Shown piece by piece: positions 37,537 to 45,952 of a DNA stretch of 64,000 nucleotides. How positions within the stretch are numbered: the stretch's first letter is position 1; each line of letters starts with the position of its first letter. Origin of the DNA: Paenibacillus endophyticus (lineage in GTDB: Bacteria; Bacillota; Bacilli; Paenibacillales; Paenibacillaceae); the NCBI RefSeq assembly GCF_014192395.1, contig NZ_JACHXW010000031.1, positions 1 to 64,000 of the forward strand, read 5' to 3'. The notes below the pieces were generated by a model, which was given only the letters and a program-made list of their open reading frames with translations, ran no database searches and had not been told where the DNA came from. Both the position numbers and the translations under genes were made by a program.

Positions 37537-38880
37537 ATGTATTTGTTTATTCACCGCAAGGACCTGCGTACCTCGGATATGCGCGCTTTTGATTATATAA
37601 ACAGAAAACATACACAAGGCATACATTTGTTGATCATAGATCCCATTCTTATTGGGGAGGGCCGGCTGACAAGCCATAGCGGCCGCAACTTTATGGCGCA
37701 GGCCGCTTCCTTGCTCTTCAGCTATGCTAGCGCAGGAAAAGAGCTTCATGTGCTTTATGGCGATCCTGCTGCGATAACGGAGTCGCTTCTGCTTGCCCAC
37801 CCTATCGAGGAGGTTATCGTCCACTCGGACTATACCCCTTATTCTAGGCAACGAGATGACCAAATCGGACAAGCCGTTCGACGTATAGGTCGCCGCTGGA
37901 TGCCAATTGCCGATGCGCCGCTTGCCGATCTTGAAGCCTTCCCTGCATACGCAAGGAGAGCGGAGCCATACAAAGTATTTACGCCATTCTACCGAATGTG
38001 GGGCAGCTTTATGCTGGAGTCGTACAGCCCTATGGGCAGCACCACAATCGACGACCTCTCCACCGTGCAAGAAATAGACCAGAGCGCTTGCCATGCATTC
38101 GCGCTTCCGGAGGCCGTATCCTGTGCGCTTGGAGGCACGAATGTGGAGGGCTCACCCAAATCGCTTGCTAGGCTGGATCGCTTTGTACGGGAACGCCTCG
38201 CTTCTTACGGGGATGCCCGCGACGCGTATGCCAATGATCAAACGAGCGGACTTGCACGCTTTCTGAATACAGGAGCCATATCGGCACGCAGTGCCTATGA
38301 GCTTACGCAAGGCTTGCATGGATCCGAGGCTTGGATACGCCAGCTTGCATGGCGTGACTTCTACTTGTACCAGGCGATGTATCATGAAGACTTTTTCAAA
38401 TATGAACAGCTTGCCGATCTGAGCCCGCTAACAGACACGAATTTCAAAGCATGGTCGACGGCTGCAACAGGCATTCCGATTATAGACGCAGCCTTGACGC
38501 AATTGAACCGGACGGGTGAAATGCCGAACCGCTTGCGAATGGTTACCGCCATGTTTTTGACCAAAAACCTGCTCTGTCCCTTTACTCTCGGCGAGCAATA
38601 TTTCCGGCTCCACCTAAGCGACTACGACAACACCCTTAACCGCGGAGGCTGGCTCTGGTGCTCCTCGCTTGGCTACGACGCCGCACCTTATTTCCGCATT
38701 ATGAATCCCGCGATTCAATCCCGGACGCATGATCCGAGCGGAAGCTATATCCGGCGCTGGCTTCCTCATTTGGACCATTTGTCCGATAAAGAGATTCACC
38801 TGCCGCAAAGCGGCGCAATCGTGGACTTAAAGGCTTCGCGCGCCAGGGCGATTGAAGTTTATAAAACGATTCTTAAATAG
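37537..38880 (+). CDS. phr: Deoxyribodipyrimidine photolyase (class I type)
   Basis: Light-driven repair enzyme for UV pyrimidine dimers, 447 residues. An N-terminal antenna-binding Rossmann domain (MYLFIHRKDLRTSD) is followed by the FAD-binding helical domain with RQLAWRDFYLYQ, NRLRMVTAMFLTKNLL, NRGGWLWCSSLGYDAAPYF and NPAIQSRTHDPSGSYIRRW. These match class I CPD photolyases, with CSSLGYDAA replacing the more usual CAGTGNDAA. The ATG at 37537 follows GGGAAGGAG; the upstream in-frame stretch overlaps the NlpC terminator. Useful for a spore-former exposed to sunlight. Confidence 0.93.
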   Translation: MYLFIHRKDLRTSDMRAFDYINRKHTQGIHLLIIDPILIGEGRLTSHSGRNFMAQAASLLFSYASAGKELHVLYGDPAAITESLLLAHPIEEVIVHSDYTPYSRQRDDQIGQAVRRIGRRWMPIADAPLADLEAFPAYARRAEPYKVFTPFYRMWGSFMLESYSPMGSTTIDDLSTVQEIDQSACHAFALPEAVSCALGGTNVEGSPKSLARLDRFVRERLASYGDARDAYANDQTSGLARFLNTGAISARSAYELTQGLHGSEAWIRQLAWRDFYLYQAMYHEDFFKYEQLADLSPLTDTNFKAWSTAATGIPIIDAALTQLNRTGEMPNRLRMVTAMFLTKNLLCPFTLGEQYFRLHLSDYDNTLNRGGWLWCSSLGYDAAPYFRIMNPAIQSRTHDPSGSYIRRWLPHLDHLSDKEIHLPQSGAIVDLKASRARAIEVYKTILK

Positions 38881-38947
38881 ACAACCAGCATCTTCGTCCA
38901 AATATTGGACAAGTAAGGAAACCATTTCTTGTATTTACTAATAAATA

Positions 38948-38990
38948 AACCTCCGCATTTGCTTTGAAACAGCAAATGCGGAGGTTTTTT
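38948..38990. terminator. Bidirectional terminator between photolyase and MFS genes
   Basis: AACCTCCGCATTTGCT (38948-38963) pairs perfectly with AGCAAATGCGGAGGTT (38971-38986), with T-runs on the plus side and TTTATTTAT on the minus side. Confidence 0.9.
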
Positions 38991-39022
38991 GACTTTTTTA
39001 AAAGCTAAAAGCTAATTCCATT

Positions 39023-40264
39023 TCAACCTTCGGCGTTTATTGCCCGCATCTGCTTCCTGCCCAGAATGAGCATGACCGAAAGCAGCAGCAGCATACTTAC
39101 CACTAAAGAGGTGATGTACCATAAAGTAGATTGCACATCGAATTGGTCCATGAACCAGCCTGTTACACGCGGGAATATCGCTCCCCCAAGGCCGCCGCAA
39201 GCTACAAGCAGGCTCGTCGTTCTTTCAGTCATCCCTGGAATGAGCTCGTTCGCGTACACGAGGGCGATTCCGAAGATGCCGGAGAAAAACAATCCACTAA
39301 GCGCAACGAGAGCCAGCATCCAGCTCAACTCGCCCATTACTGCCATGAGAACAAAAATAACGGATGCCCCTGCCGTAGCGATCAACAAATATTTTGAATA
39401 GCCCATTCGATCGGCCAGCACGCCTGCGAACAGCCTTCCAAGCACCATAGTGCCCCAGAATAAGCTGAGTGCCGCTGCAGCACTGGACTCTCCCACTTCC
39501 GAGCGTACGATTAGGACGGACGGCAGATAGTTAGAGAAGCTCATTTCCATGCCAACATAAATCATAAAGAACAACGCGGATAACAACAGAAACGGAAGAG
39601 CCTTGCGCGGATAGCCGAAAAAGAACGATGCGCCTGCCGTACGCGCATTTCTGTTCGCTTGCTTGTCTGCATGGGCTGCACTCTCTTCCTTATTTTGCGG
39701 AATATAGCCTAATTGATCGTCTATTTCTCCAAATGACATCGTCAGCCATAGAACAAAGGTAATGCCCGACATTGCGGCTAGTATCGGAAACGATACCTGC
39801 CAAATGCTTTGCTGAATCAGATACGCCGCTGCAATGGGAATCAATAGCGCACCTACGCCGAAAAAGGTTTCGAGGCGACTCATCGCCGATGCCTTGCCAT
39901 TCTTCGCCATGTCAATGATCATAGCGCCAACTACCGCTTCGGTCATTCCGAAGCCCAGCCCAGCGAGCGGAGCAATCGCAAGCATCCATCCCCACGGAAG
40001 CAGAAGGCTGTAAGCCGCTTCACTCAGCGTAAGCACTCCCATTGCGATAAGCACCGCGCCACGTTTGCCTACTCTCGCCGTAATGGACGGCGCAAGCAAA
40101 ACGCCAACCAAAAACCCAAGAAATTGGTTCATGATCCATTGCCCGCCATCTTTATATTCGAGATGATAATGCGCGATAAGCTGCTCTAATATTGAACCGC
40201 CCACAACATGGGCAACCCCGATAATGAGGTAGGACAGACAACCAAGCCATATTAATTTCTTCAT
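39023..40264 (-). CDS. Major facilitator superfamily transporter
   Basis: Twelve-helix MFS permease of 413 residues with a Lys/Glu-rich central loop (about 190-215, NKEESAAHADKQANRNAR). The layout and motifs (LGFGMTEAVVGAMIIDMAKN, GTMVLGRLFAGVLADRMG) resemble the FucP/sugar-type and YfkF-type families, but the substrate cannot be told. The ribosome binding site AAGGAG is close to the ATG. It is divergent from a GNAT gene and stands alone between terminators. Confidence 0.88.
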   Translation of the reverse strand: MKKLIWLGCLSYLIIGVAHVVGGSILEQLIAHYHLEYKDGGQWIMNQFLGFLVGVLLAPSITARVGKRGAVLIAMGVLTLSEAAYSLLLPWGWMLAIAPLAGLGFGMTEAVVGAMIIDMAKNGKASAMSRLETFFGVGALLIPIAAAYLIQQSIWQVSFPILAAMSGITFVLWLTMSFGEIDDQLGYIPQNKEESAAHADKQANRNARTAGASFFFGYPRKALPFLLLSALFFMIYVGMEMSFSNYLPSVLIVRSEVGESSAAAALSLFWGTMVLGRLFAGVLADRMGYSKYLLIATAGASVIFVLMAVMGELSWMLALVALSGLFFSGIFGIALVYANELIPGMTERTTSLLVACGGLGGAIFPRVTGWFMDQFDVQSTLWYITSLVVSMLLLLSVMLILGRKQMRAINAEG

Positions 40265-40381
40265 ATTCTTGTTTCTCCTTATGTACGCACGATCTTCTTG
40301 CGCCTATCTGATATAATAAACCTATTTGAAGCCTTTTACCCATTAAATCAGGCCATTCAGCCAGACGGAGGTGCCGGGTCC

Positions 40382-40903
40382 ATGACCAGTAATCAAAGCT
40401 CCCACCATTATAATCGAGAAATACTCGATATGACCATACACCCGCTCGAGATCTCTCATGCGATGGAAATATGCAGTTGGCGTTATGAGGCTCCATTTCA
40501 TTGTTATAATTGGCCGGCCTGGGAGCATATGAAAAAAGACGAAATCGAATTTGGCGATTCCGTCCTTCGTGCTTCTCAATATGCAGCTGTATTGGATAAT
40601 CAGCTTGGGCTGATGGGCTTCGCGCAGTTCTTCCCTATTGCCGGCGTCACCCGCCTTGGGCTTGGGCTTCGCCCTGATCTCTGCAGCCGCGGACTAGGGC
40701 CTGCCTTTACCAAGCTGATTGTCTCGGAAGCAATGCGCCGCACCCCGAACAATGAAATTGATTTGGAGGTCATTGCCAGGAATACGCGTGCCATACGCGC
40801 CTATCAGCAAGCTGGTTTCCGGATAACAGACACGTACTCGCGCGCTACCCCAGCCGGCTTCGCTGAATGCCATTGCATGGTTTACGGAATTGCGGGGACT
40901 TGA
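40382..40903 (+). CDS. GNAT family acetyltransferase
   Basis: Single GNAT domain of 173 residues. The acetyl-CoA loop is LRPDLCSRGLGPAFTKLIV and the C-terminal pattern is NTRAIRAYQQAGFRITDTY, as in RimJ/RimL-like members. The ATG at 40382 follows GGAGGTG at eight bases; 28 upstream codons in frame lack a ribosome binding site. Its 3' end overlaps the convergent EAL gene by 22 bases. Substrate unknown. Confidence 0.88.
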   Translation: MTSNQSSHHYNREILDMTIHPLEISHAMEICSWRYEAPFHCYNWPAWEHMKKDEIEFGDSVLRASQYAAVLDNQLGLMGFAQFFPIAGVTRLGLGLRPDLCSRGLGPAFTKLIVSEAMRRTPNNEIDLEVIARNTRAIRAYQQAGFRITDTYSRATPAGFAECHCMVYGIAGT

Positions 40904-42132
40904 ATTCGCTTGGCAGCTCGCTCCGTATCCTTCAAATCCATAAATAATATAAGTCCAGGCGCAACCAGCACGGACACAGTCCGAATCCAGGCATGAGAGT
41001 CGAGATCCGTGTAGGCGCGCGATACAATTGCCCTTCTCGTTTCATTTAACTGCACCAAGTTAGGCACAAAATAAGGACGCCAGCTCCAGTTCGCTCCTCT
41101 GTACTGCTCTTCACGATGCCATTCTTGATCCGAGTCGCGCCCATAATTCGCTGAAAGCTGGATACCATCCTCATTGCACAAATAGACCCTTATACAGTGT
41201 CCGTACAACTTTGGAAGCAGATCCTCTATCCAGTCATCCTTCTGGCCCCGATACTCCGCTTCCTTCACGAGCTCAACTAGTTGCTCGGCAAGCTGCTCCG
41301 ATTGCCTCTGCCAATAGCGCTCCGATCCCAAATAATGCATCAGATGCCGTTCAAGCTCAGCCTCTATTACTGCCGAAAAACATGCAGGATCACGGAATTC
41401 AGGCTCAGCTCTGGCAAACATAAAGCCCTGTATGTACCTTGCCCCAGCTTGTATTGAACGAGCCAAATCCTCTCGCGTTTCAACTCCCTCTACCAGCAGC
41501 GATGCTCCAATCTGTTCCGCGAGATCTGAGTAGGAGCGCAGCACGCCGAAATAACCGTCATGCGTCGCGCTCTTTTTGATCATATGGATATCGATCTTAA
41601 GCAAATTCGGTTGAATATGAGCAATGCGATCCGTACTGCTGAATCCGCTGCCAACATCATCAATGGCAATCAAGCACCCTTTTTGGCGATAAATATCGAC
41701 AACGGAGCGCAGCCTCTCCATGGAACCTTGAAAGCTTTCTTCCGTTATTTCGATTACAATCCGCTTAGGATCAATACCGTACTTATCAAGCAAAGACAAT
41801 GTATAAAGCTCGCCGTTGTCCTCGTAGCGGTAAATCCAAGAAGGCTTCAAATTTATGAAAAGCATTGGCGGCTCTTCCATTGAAGATAGCTTTGAGAATG
41901 CTTGCTCGCGGAGCAGCCGGTCCACAAGGATGTGATCCTCCTCTGCAATCTCAGCATTGCAGAAAAAAGGACCCAGGCTGCGTACCGAATCATCCTTTAC
42001 CGCTCGGCCAAGCACCTCATAGCCCATAATTCGTCGTGTATCCATTGCAATAACGGGCTGATAAAATGCGGCTAACGTTTCACCGTCTAACCCAAGCGCC
42101 TTCGGCAGCAGCGATGATGAGCACTCCTTCAT
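40882..42132 (-). CDS. ykuI: EAL-domain protein of the YkuI type
   Basis: Protein of 416 residues: EAL domain (about 18-255) followed by a PAS-like YkuI C-terminal domain (about 275-405). The signature is EVLGR rather than EALxR, but the other catalytic acidic residues are present: FINLKP, EITEES, the DDVGSGFSS pair, LLKIDI and EGVET. B. subtilis YkuI binds c-di-GMP with little or no hydrolysis, so this may be a sensor or weak phosphodiesterase. A role in motility or exopolysaccharide control is suggested by motAB 600 bases upstream. Together with the HD-GYP protein at 59 kb it points to active c-di-GMP signalling. Confidence 0.9.
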   Translation of the reverse strand: MKECSSSLLPKALGLDGETLAAFYQPVIAMDTRRIMGYEVLGRAVKDDSVRSLGPFFCNAEIAEEDHILVDRLLREQAFSKLSSMEEPPMLFINLKPSWIYRYEDNGELYTLSLLDKYGIDPKRIVIEITEESFQGSMERLRSVVDIYRQKGCLIAIDDVGSGFSSTDRIAHIQPNLLKIDIHMIKKSATHDGYFGVLRSYSDLAEQIGASLLVEGVETREDLARSIQAGARYIQGFMFARAEPEFRDPACFSAVIEAELERHLMHYLGSERYWQRQSEQLAEQLVELVKEAEYRGQKDDWIEDLLPKLYGHCIRVYLCNEDGIQLSANYGRDSDQEWHREEQYRGANWSWRPYFVPNLVQLNETRRAIVSRAYTDLDSHAWIRTVSVLVAPGLILFMDLKDTERAAKRIQVPAIP

Positions 42133-42264
42133 AGCGATCTCCTCTATGTTATATCTGTGTTAAATTATCTATCATGCTTCGATGAATAACATTGTAATAG
42201 AGTCGACAATAAATGTAAAGATCCGACAGAAATCTTCGCCCATACGCTGAATAGTTGTCGAATA

Positions 42265-42558
42265 TTATATCAATCTAATAATTTGGGTAACTTTATCATC
42301 TTGGGAAACCTCGATTACGTGATGCTTATTATTGTAGGTAATCACGCCTGTGCCCACTTCAATGACCGGATTTTCACCTAAACCAAAGAATACGTCATCT
42401 GCTAGTGCTTCCATAACCTCATGTCGATCCTCCACCGGCAGCACCGCCCATTCATCCGCTTCCATCTCAAAAAAAGTATAGCTGCTCTCTATTTCGGCTA
42501 CCGCTGCTGTCAAATCCTTCAATATATCCGCATATTCCCTTGCATGTCTTACGCCCAT
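42265..42558 (-). CDS. Small conserved hypothetical protein
   Basis: Acidic cytoplasmic protein of 97 residues. The N-terminal half is helical (AREYADILKDLTAAVAEIESSYTFFEM) and the C-terminal half looks like short strands (VIEVGTGVITYNNKHHVIEV). Ribosome binding site AAAGGTGG. No recognised domain. It lies between the EAL gene and motAB, divergent from the latter. Confidence 0.65.
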   Translation of the reverse strand: MGVRHAREYADILKDLTAAVAEIESSYTFFEMEADEWAVLPVEDRHEVMEALADDVFFGLGENPVIEVGTGVITYNNKHHVIEVSQDDKVTQIIRLI

Positions 42559-42665
42559 TTGTGTTTACCACCTTTATCATTGTTCATTTTTGTGTGCATC
42601 TCTCTACTATTCTACCGCATTTTAGAAATTTTAACGTGTATGTCATCAAAACGTTTCATTTACTC

Positions 42666-42693
42666 TAACTTCAGAATGCCCATTTGACGATAA
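42666..42693 (+). promoter_or_regulatory. Sigma-D-like promoter of motAB
   Basis: TAAC (42666-42669), 16-bp spacer, GACGATAA (42686-42693) differs from the sigma-D consensus TAAA-n15-GCCGATAA at two positions. It lies 44 bases before the motA start, as expected for motility genes. Confidence 0.55.
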
Positions 42694-42736
42694 TATAAGA
42701 AGTAGAGAAATGTCGAAAATGATTTGGACGGGGTGT

Positions 42737-43540
42737 ATGATGAAAAATTCAACAATTATCGGTCTTGTACTAGGGTTAGTCGCTGTGCTCGGAGGGATGG
42801 TTTTAAAAGGAGCGCATCTATCGTCTCTTTTAAACCCAGCTGCCTATATGATTATTATATTGGGAACCGTGGCATCGGTTATGATCGCCTTCCCAATGTC
42901 CGAGCTCTCCAAGGTCGGTAAGCTGTTCAAAATGGTTTTCTCCGAGCAAAAGCTGCCGCAGCGTGATGAGCTTATCCAACGATTCATGGAATGGGCATCT
43001 ATTACCCGCCGAGAAGGCTTGCTCGCTCTTGAAGCTAAAGTCGATGAAATTGAAGATACATTCCTTCGGAACGGCATGCGCATGATTATTGACGGCAACG
43101 ATCAGGACTTCGTTCGCGATGTATTGCTTGAGGATATTGCCGCAACGGAAGACCGCCACAAAGCAGGAGCACTTATCTTCACGCAAGCCGGTACATACGC
43201 GCCAACGCTCGGGGTACTCGGAGCGGTTGTCGGGCTGATCGCAGCACTAGCCGATATGAGTGATATGGCTAAGCTCGCTCATGCGATTGCAGGTGCATTC
43301 ATTGCGACGCTGCTCGGTATTTTTACAGGTTATGTACTATGGCATCCAATTGCGAACAAATTGAAGCGCATGTCTAAAAAAGAAATTCAAATTCGCTTGA
43401 TGATGGTAGAAGGACTTCTCTCCATTCAATCCGGCGTTTCAACCATTGCTATCAATCAGAAGCTATCTGTATTCCTTACACCTACGGAAAGAATTAAGAT
43501 GAGGGAGAAGGAGGAAGGCGCCGTTGAGCAGAAAGCATAG
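42737..43540 (+). CDS. motA: Flagellar motor stator protein MotA
   Basis: Stator subunit A of 267 residues with four membrane helices (about 5-25, 30-50, 145-170, 180-205), the charged cytoplasmic loop that meets FliG (RREGLLALEAKVDEIED, FLRNGMRMIIDG) and the conserved Pro-containing TPTLG-like segment (AGTYAPTLGVLGAVVGLIAAL). Two adjacent ATG codons (42737, 42740) follow GGGG closely. It overlaps motB by 17 bases. MotA and MotP are hard to separate by eye; the MotB partner looks proton-type. Confidence 0.93.
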   Translation: MMKNSTIIGLVLGLVAVLGGMVLKGAHLSSLLNPAAYMIIILGTVASVMIAFPMSELSKVGKLFKMVFSEQKLPQRDELIQRFMEWASITRREGLLALEAKVDEIEDTFLRNGMRMIIDGNDQDFVRDVLLEDIAATEDRHKAGALIFTQAGTYAPTLGVLGAVVGLIAALADMSDMAKLAHAIAGAFIATLLGIFTGYVLWHPIANKLKRMSKKEIQIRLMMVEGLLSIQSGVSTIAINQKLSVFLTPTERIKMREKEEGAVEQKA

Positions 43541-44372
43541 GCATGAAGAACATGAGGAGCATGTAGACGAATCCTGGCTCATTCCTTACGCCGATTTGCT
43601 CACTCTACTGCTCGCGCTCTTTATCGTGTTGTACTCCATGAACTCAGTCGATGTAAAGAAGTTCGAAGAAATGTCCAAAGCGTTTAGCGTTGCCCTTAGT
43701 ACGGGGAGCGGTATATTAACGGAAACAGCTATCGTAGAATCGGGTGATGACGACGGCAAGAAACAAGATGAGGCCGGCGGCGTTATCGACTCGAAAGATG
43801 AAAGCAAAGAAAACAATGAAGATAAAGACCAGACCGCTGAAGAAAAAGCCCGCGAGGCCATTATGGAGCAAGAACAGAAGGATCTGGAAGATTTAAAAAA
43901 GAAGATTGACGCTTATATTGAGAAAAACGGTCTCACGACTGATTTGGAAACCAAGCTTAATCTCTCTCAGCTCATGATCACGATTAGCGACAATGCTTTA
44001 TTTCCTCCGGCACAAGCAACGGTTAAGACTGAATCGAGAGAGCTGGCCGTTGCGATCGGCAAAATGCTTCAACAATATCCGGACTATGAGGTTATTGTAT
44101 CCGGTCATACCGACACGACTCCTATATCGACCGTGTTTTTCAAATCGAACTGGGATTTAAGCTCCATGCGTGCTATTCGATTCATGGATATCCTGCTTGA
44201 GAACAAACAGCTAAAGCCTGAGCGCTTCAGTGCGATCGGCTATGGCGAGTATCGCCCCGTTGCCGATAATAAGACGGCAACAGGCAAATCCAAAAACCGT
44301 CGTGTAGAAGTATCGATTATGCATTCCTATTCCAATGAGGCCAACGCTCAGAAGCTGACCGTTGCCAAGTAA
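43524..44372 (+). CDS. motB: Flagellar motor stator protein MotB
   Basis: Stator subunit B of 282 residues. The transmembrane helix with the ion-binding Asp is WLIPYADLLTLLLALFIVLYSM. A plug-like segment and a highly charged, low-complexity linker (about 75-120, Asp/Glu/Lys-rich, longer than in B. subtilis) precede a peptidoglycan-binding OmpA-like domain (VIVSGHTDTTPI, RFSAIGYGEYRPVADNKT). It starts at a TTG with GAAGGAGGAAG upstream. It anchors the stator to the wall. Confidence 0.95.
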   Translation: MSRKHRHEEHEEHVDESWLIPYADLLTLLLALFIVLYSMNSVDVKKFEEMSKAFSVALSTGSGILTETAIVESGDDDGKKQDEAGGVIDSKDESKENNEDKDQTAEEKAREAIMEQEQKDLEDLKKKIDAYIEKNGLTTDLETKLNLSQLMITISDNALFPPAQATVKTESRELAVAIGKMLQQYPDYEVIVSGHTDTTPISTVFFKSNWDLSSMRAIRFMDILLENKQLKPERFSAIGYGEYRPVADNKTATGKSKNRRVEVSIMHSYSNEANAQKLTVAK

Positions 44373-44376
44373 TACA

Positions 44377-44427
44377 ACAAAAGCCTTGAATCCACTCTTA
44401 ATCAAGAGTGACATTCAAGGCTTTTGT
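44377..44427. terminator. Bidirectional terminator between motB and rluF
   Basis: ACAAAAGCCTTGAAT pairs with ATTCAAGGCTTTTGT, with an inner CACTCTT/AAGAGTG stem and TATAT following. Confidence 0.8.
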
Positions 44428-44442
44428 ATATAATGGTCATCT

Positions 44443-45144
44443 TTAGACCGGTTTATAATTCAACGTTTCGAATAAAGCGGCCTTCTCGGCATCCGTCAAA
44501 TCTCTCCACTTCCCAACATGCAGACCGGCAAGCTGGACGTTCATAATGCGCTGCCGCTGCAATCTTCTTACATGATAGCCAAAAGCCTCGCACATTCTGC
44601 GAATCTGACGGTTGCGGCCTTCTGTTAGAATAATGCGGAACACACGGTCCGTCACTCTTGTAACCACACAAGGCAGCGTCATACTGCCTAGAATATGAAC
44701 GCCGCTCGCCATTCCTTTCAAGAAGGAATCTGTTACCGGCTTGTCTACCGTCACCAAATATTCCTTCTCATGTTTGCCTTCCGACCTCAGAATAGGATTC
44801 ACGATATCGCCGTCATTCGTGAGAAGAATTAAGCCCTCTGAGTCCTTATCCAGCCTTCCAATCGGGAATATACGCTCCGAATGCCCGACAAAATCCACAA
44901 TGTTTCCTTTAATATGAAGCTCAGTTGTGCTTGTAATGCCAACTGGCTTGTTGAGTGCGATATAGACATGGTTTTTTTGCTCTCCGATCTTCTGACCGTC
45001 AACGCGTACATCGTCGCCCAGCTCTGCTTGGCTGCCCAGCTGTGCCGTAGCTCCGTTAATCGTAACGCGGCCGCTGTCAACCAGCTTATCTGCCTCGCGT
45101 CTAGAGCAGTATCCCGTTTCACTAATGAACTTATTGATTCTCAA
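44443..45144 (-). CDS. rluF: Pseudouridine synthase of the RsuA/RluB/RluF family
   Basis: Protein of 233 residues with an N-terminal S4 RNA-binding domain ([30 protein letters not shown]) and a RsuA-type catalytic domain with the Asp in [16 protein letters not shown] and the motif [28 protein letters not shown] and the S4 layout fit RluF, which modifies 23S rRNA near position 2604, but RluB and RsuA cannot be excluded. The TTG at 45144 with GGGGTGA seven bases before is chosen; the frame opens 13 codons earlier within that site. It lies 7 bases downstream of the next gene. Confidence 0.88.
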   Translation of the reverse strand: MRINKFISETGYCSRREADKLVDSGRVTINGATAQLGSQAELGDDVRVDGQKIGEQKNHVYIALNKPVGITSTTELHIKGNIVDFVGHSERIFPIGRLDKDSEGLILLTNDGDIVNPILRSEGKHEKEYLVTVDKPVTDSFLKGMASGVHILGSMTLPCVVTRVTDRVFRIILTEGRNRQIRRMCEAFGYHVRRLQRQRIMNVQLAGLHVGKWRDLTDAEKAALFETLNYKPV

Positions 45145-45151
45145 AACTGAT

Positions 45152-45934
45152 TCACCCCGTTGTATGTACTGCCAAATCGGCAATCTGGTCCGATGTAAAA
45201 TACTGCATGGCTGCTTGCCTACCGTCTAGAGGGCTTGCCGCGTCTCTGTCCAATACCTCTTCTGCTGCCTTTACCATTGCCCGGGCAACATCTTCGCCTT
45301 TAATGGGACGATACTTGCGCAATGGACCGATCATTGCAAATGCAAGCCCTTTGGAGGCAATCGCCCCAAAGGCTTCACCCGGCCGTACGTCATGTCGCTC
45401 ACCAAGCAGCAGGGAAGGCTGAAAAACATGAATGTTTGGCAGGCGCAGCCCCGCAAGCGCATCTTGCAGCTCCCCCTTCACGCGACTATAAAAGATACGC
45501 GAACCTGAATCTGCCCCCATTGACGTAACGACAGAGAACACCGAAGCACTAATGTGCTGAGCACACTCCGCCAGCATAAACGGATACTCGTAATCGACCC
45601 TTCGGAAAGCCTCCCTCGTTTTGGCTATCTTTATGGTCGTGCCTAGCGTACAAAATACAACATCCGCCTCTACCTGCGCTAATGCTTCGTTCATGCTCGC
45701 AAGATCAGCCACGATCATATGAAGCTTCGCCTTTTCGCTTGCCGAGACTGTGCGATCCATATCGAATGATCGCCTAGAGAGTACCGTTACCTTCCTAACC
45801 AGAGGATTGCGAAGCAGTTGAACAAGCAAAGCATTCCCAATCAAGCCGGTAGCTCCTGCCAACACGACACTATACCCGGTTAATGCGTTGCCAGAGGACC
45901 GGCTTTGTGAATCCCTAGTTGATTCAAGCTTCAA
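45152..45934 (-). CDS. NAD(P)-binding Rossmann protein, HTATIP2/YbjT-like
   Basis: Atypical short-chain dehydrogenase-like protein of 260 residues: dinucleotide-binding [15 protein letters not shown], then [24 protein letters not shown] and [11 protein letters not shown], the pattern of the CC3/HTATIP2 and YbjT families of NAD(P)H-binding proteins with no established substrate. Start uncertain: the TTG at 45934 has only a weak ribosome binding site, and a later start would trim the Ser/Arg-rich first 18 residues. Cotranscribed with rluF. Confidence 0.8.
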   Translation of the reverse strand: MKLESTRDSQSRSSGNALTGYSVVLAGATGLIGNALLVQLLRNPLVRKVTVLSRRSFDMDRTVSASEKAKLHMIVADLASMNEALAQVEADVVFCTLGTTIKIAKTREAFRRVDYEYPFMLAECAQHISASVFSVVTSMGADSGSRIFYSRVKGELQDALAGLRLPNIHVFQPSLLLGERHDVRPGEAFGAIASKGLAFAMIGPLRKYRPIKGEDVARAMVKAAEEVLDRDAASPLDGRQAAMQYFTSDQIADLAVHTTG

Positions 45935-45952
45935 TGAAATCCGTACCGTAAC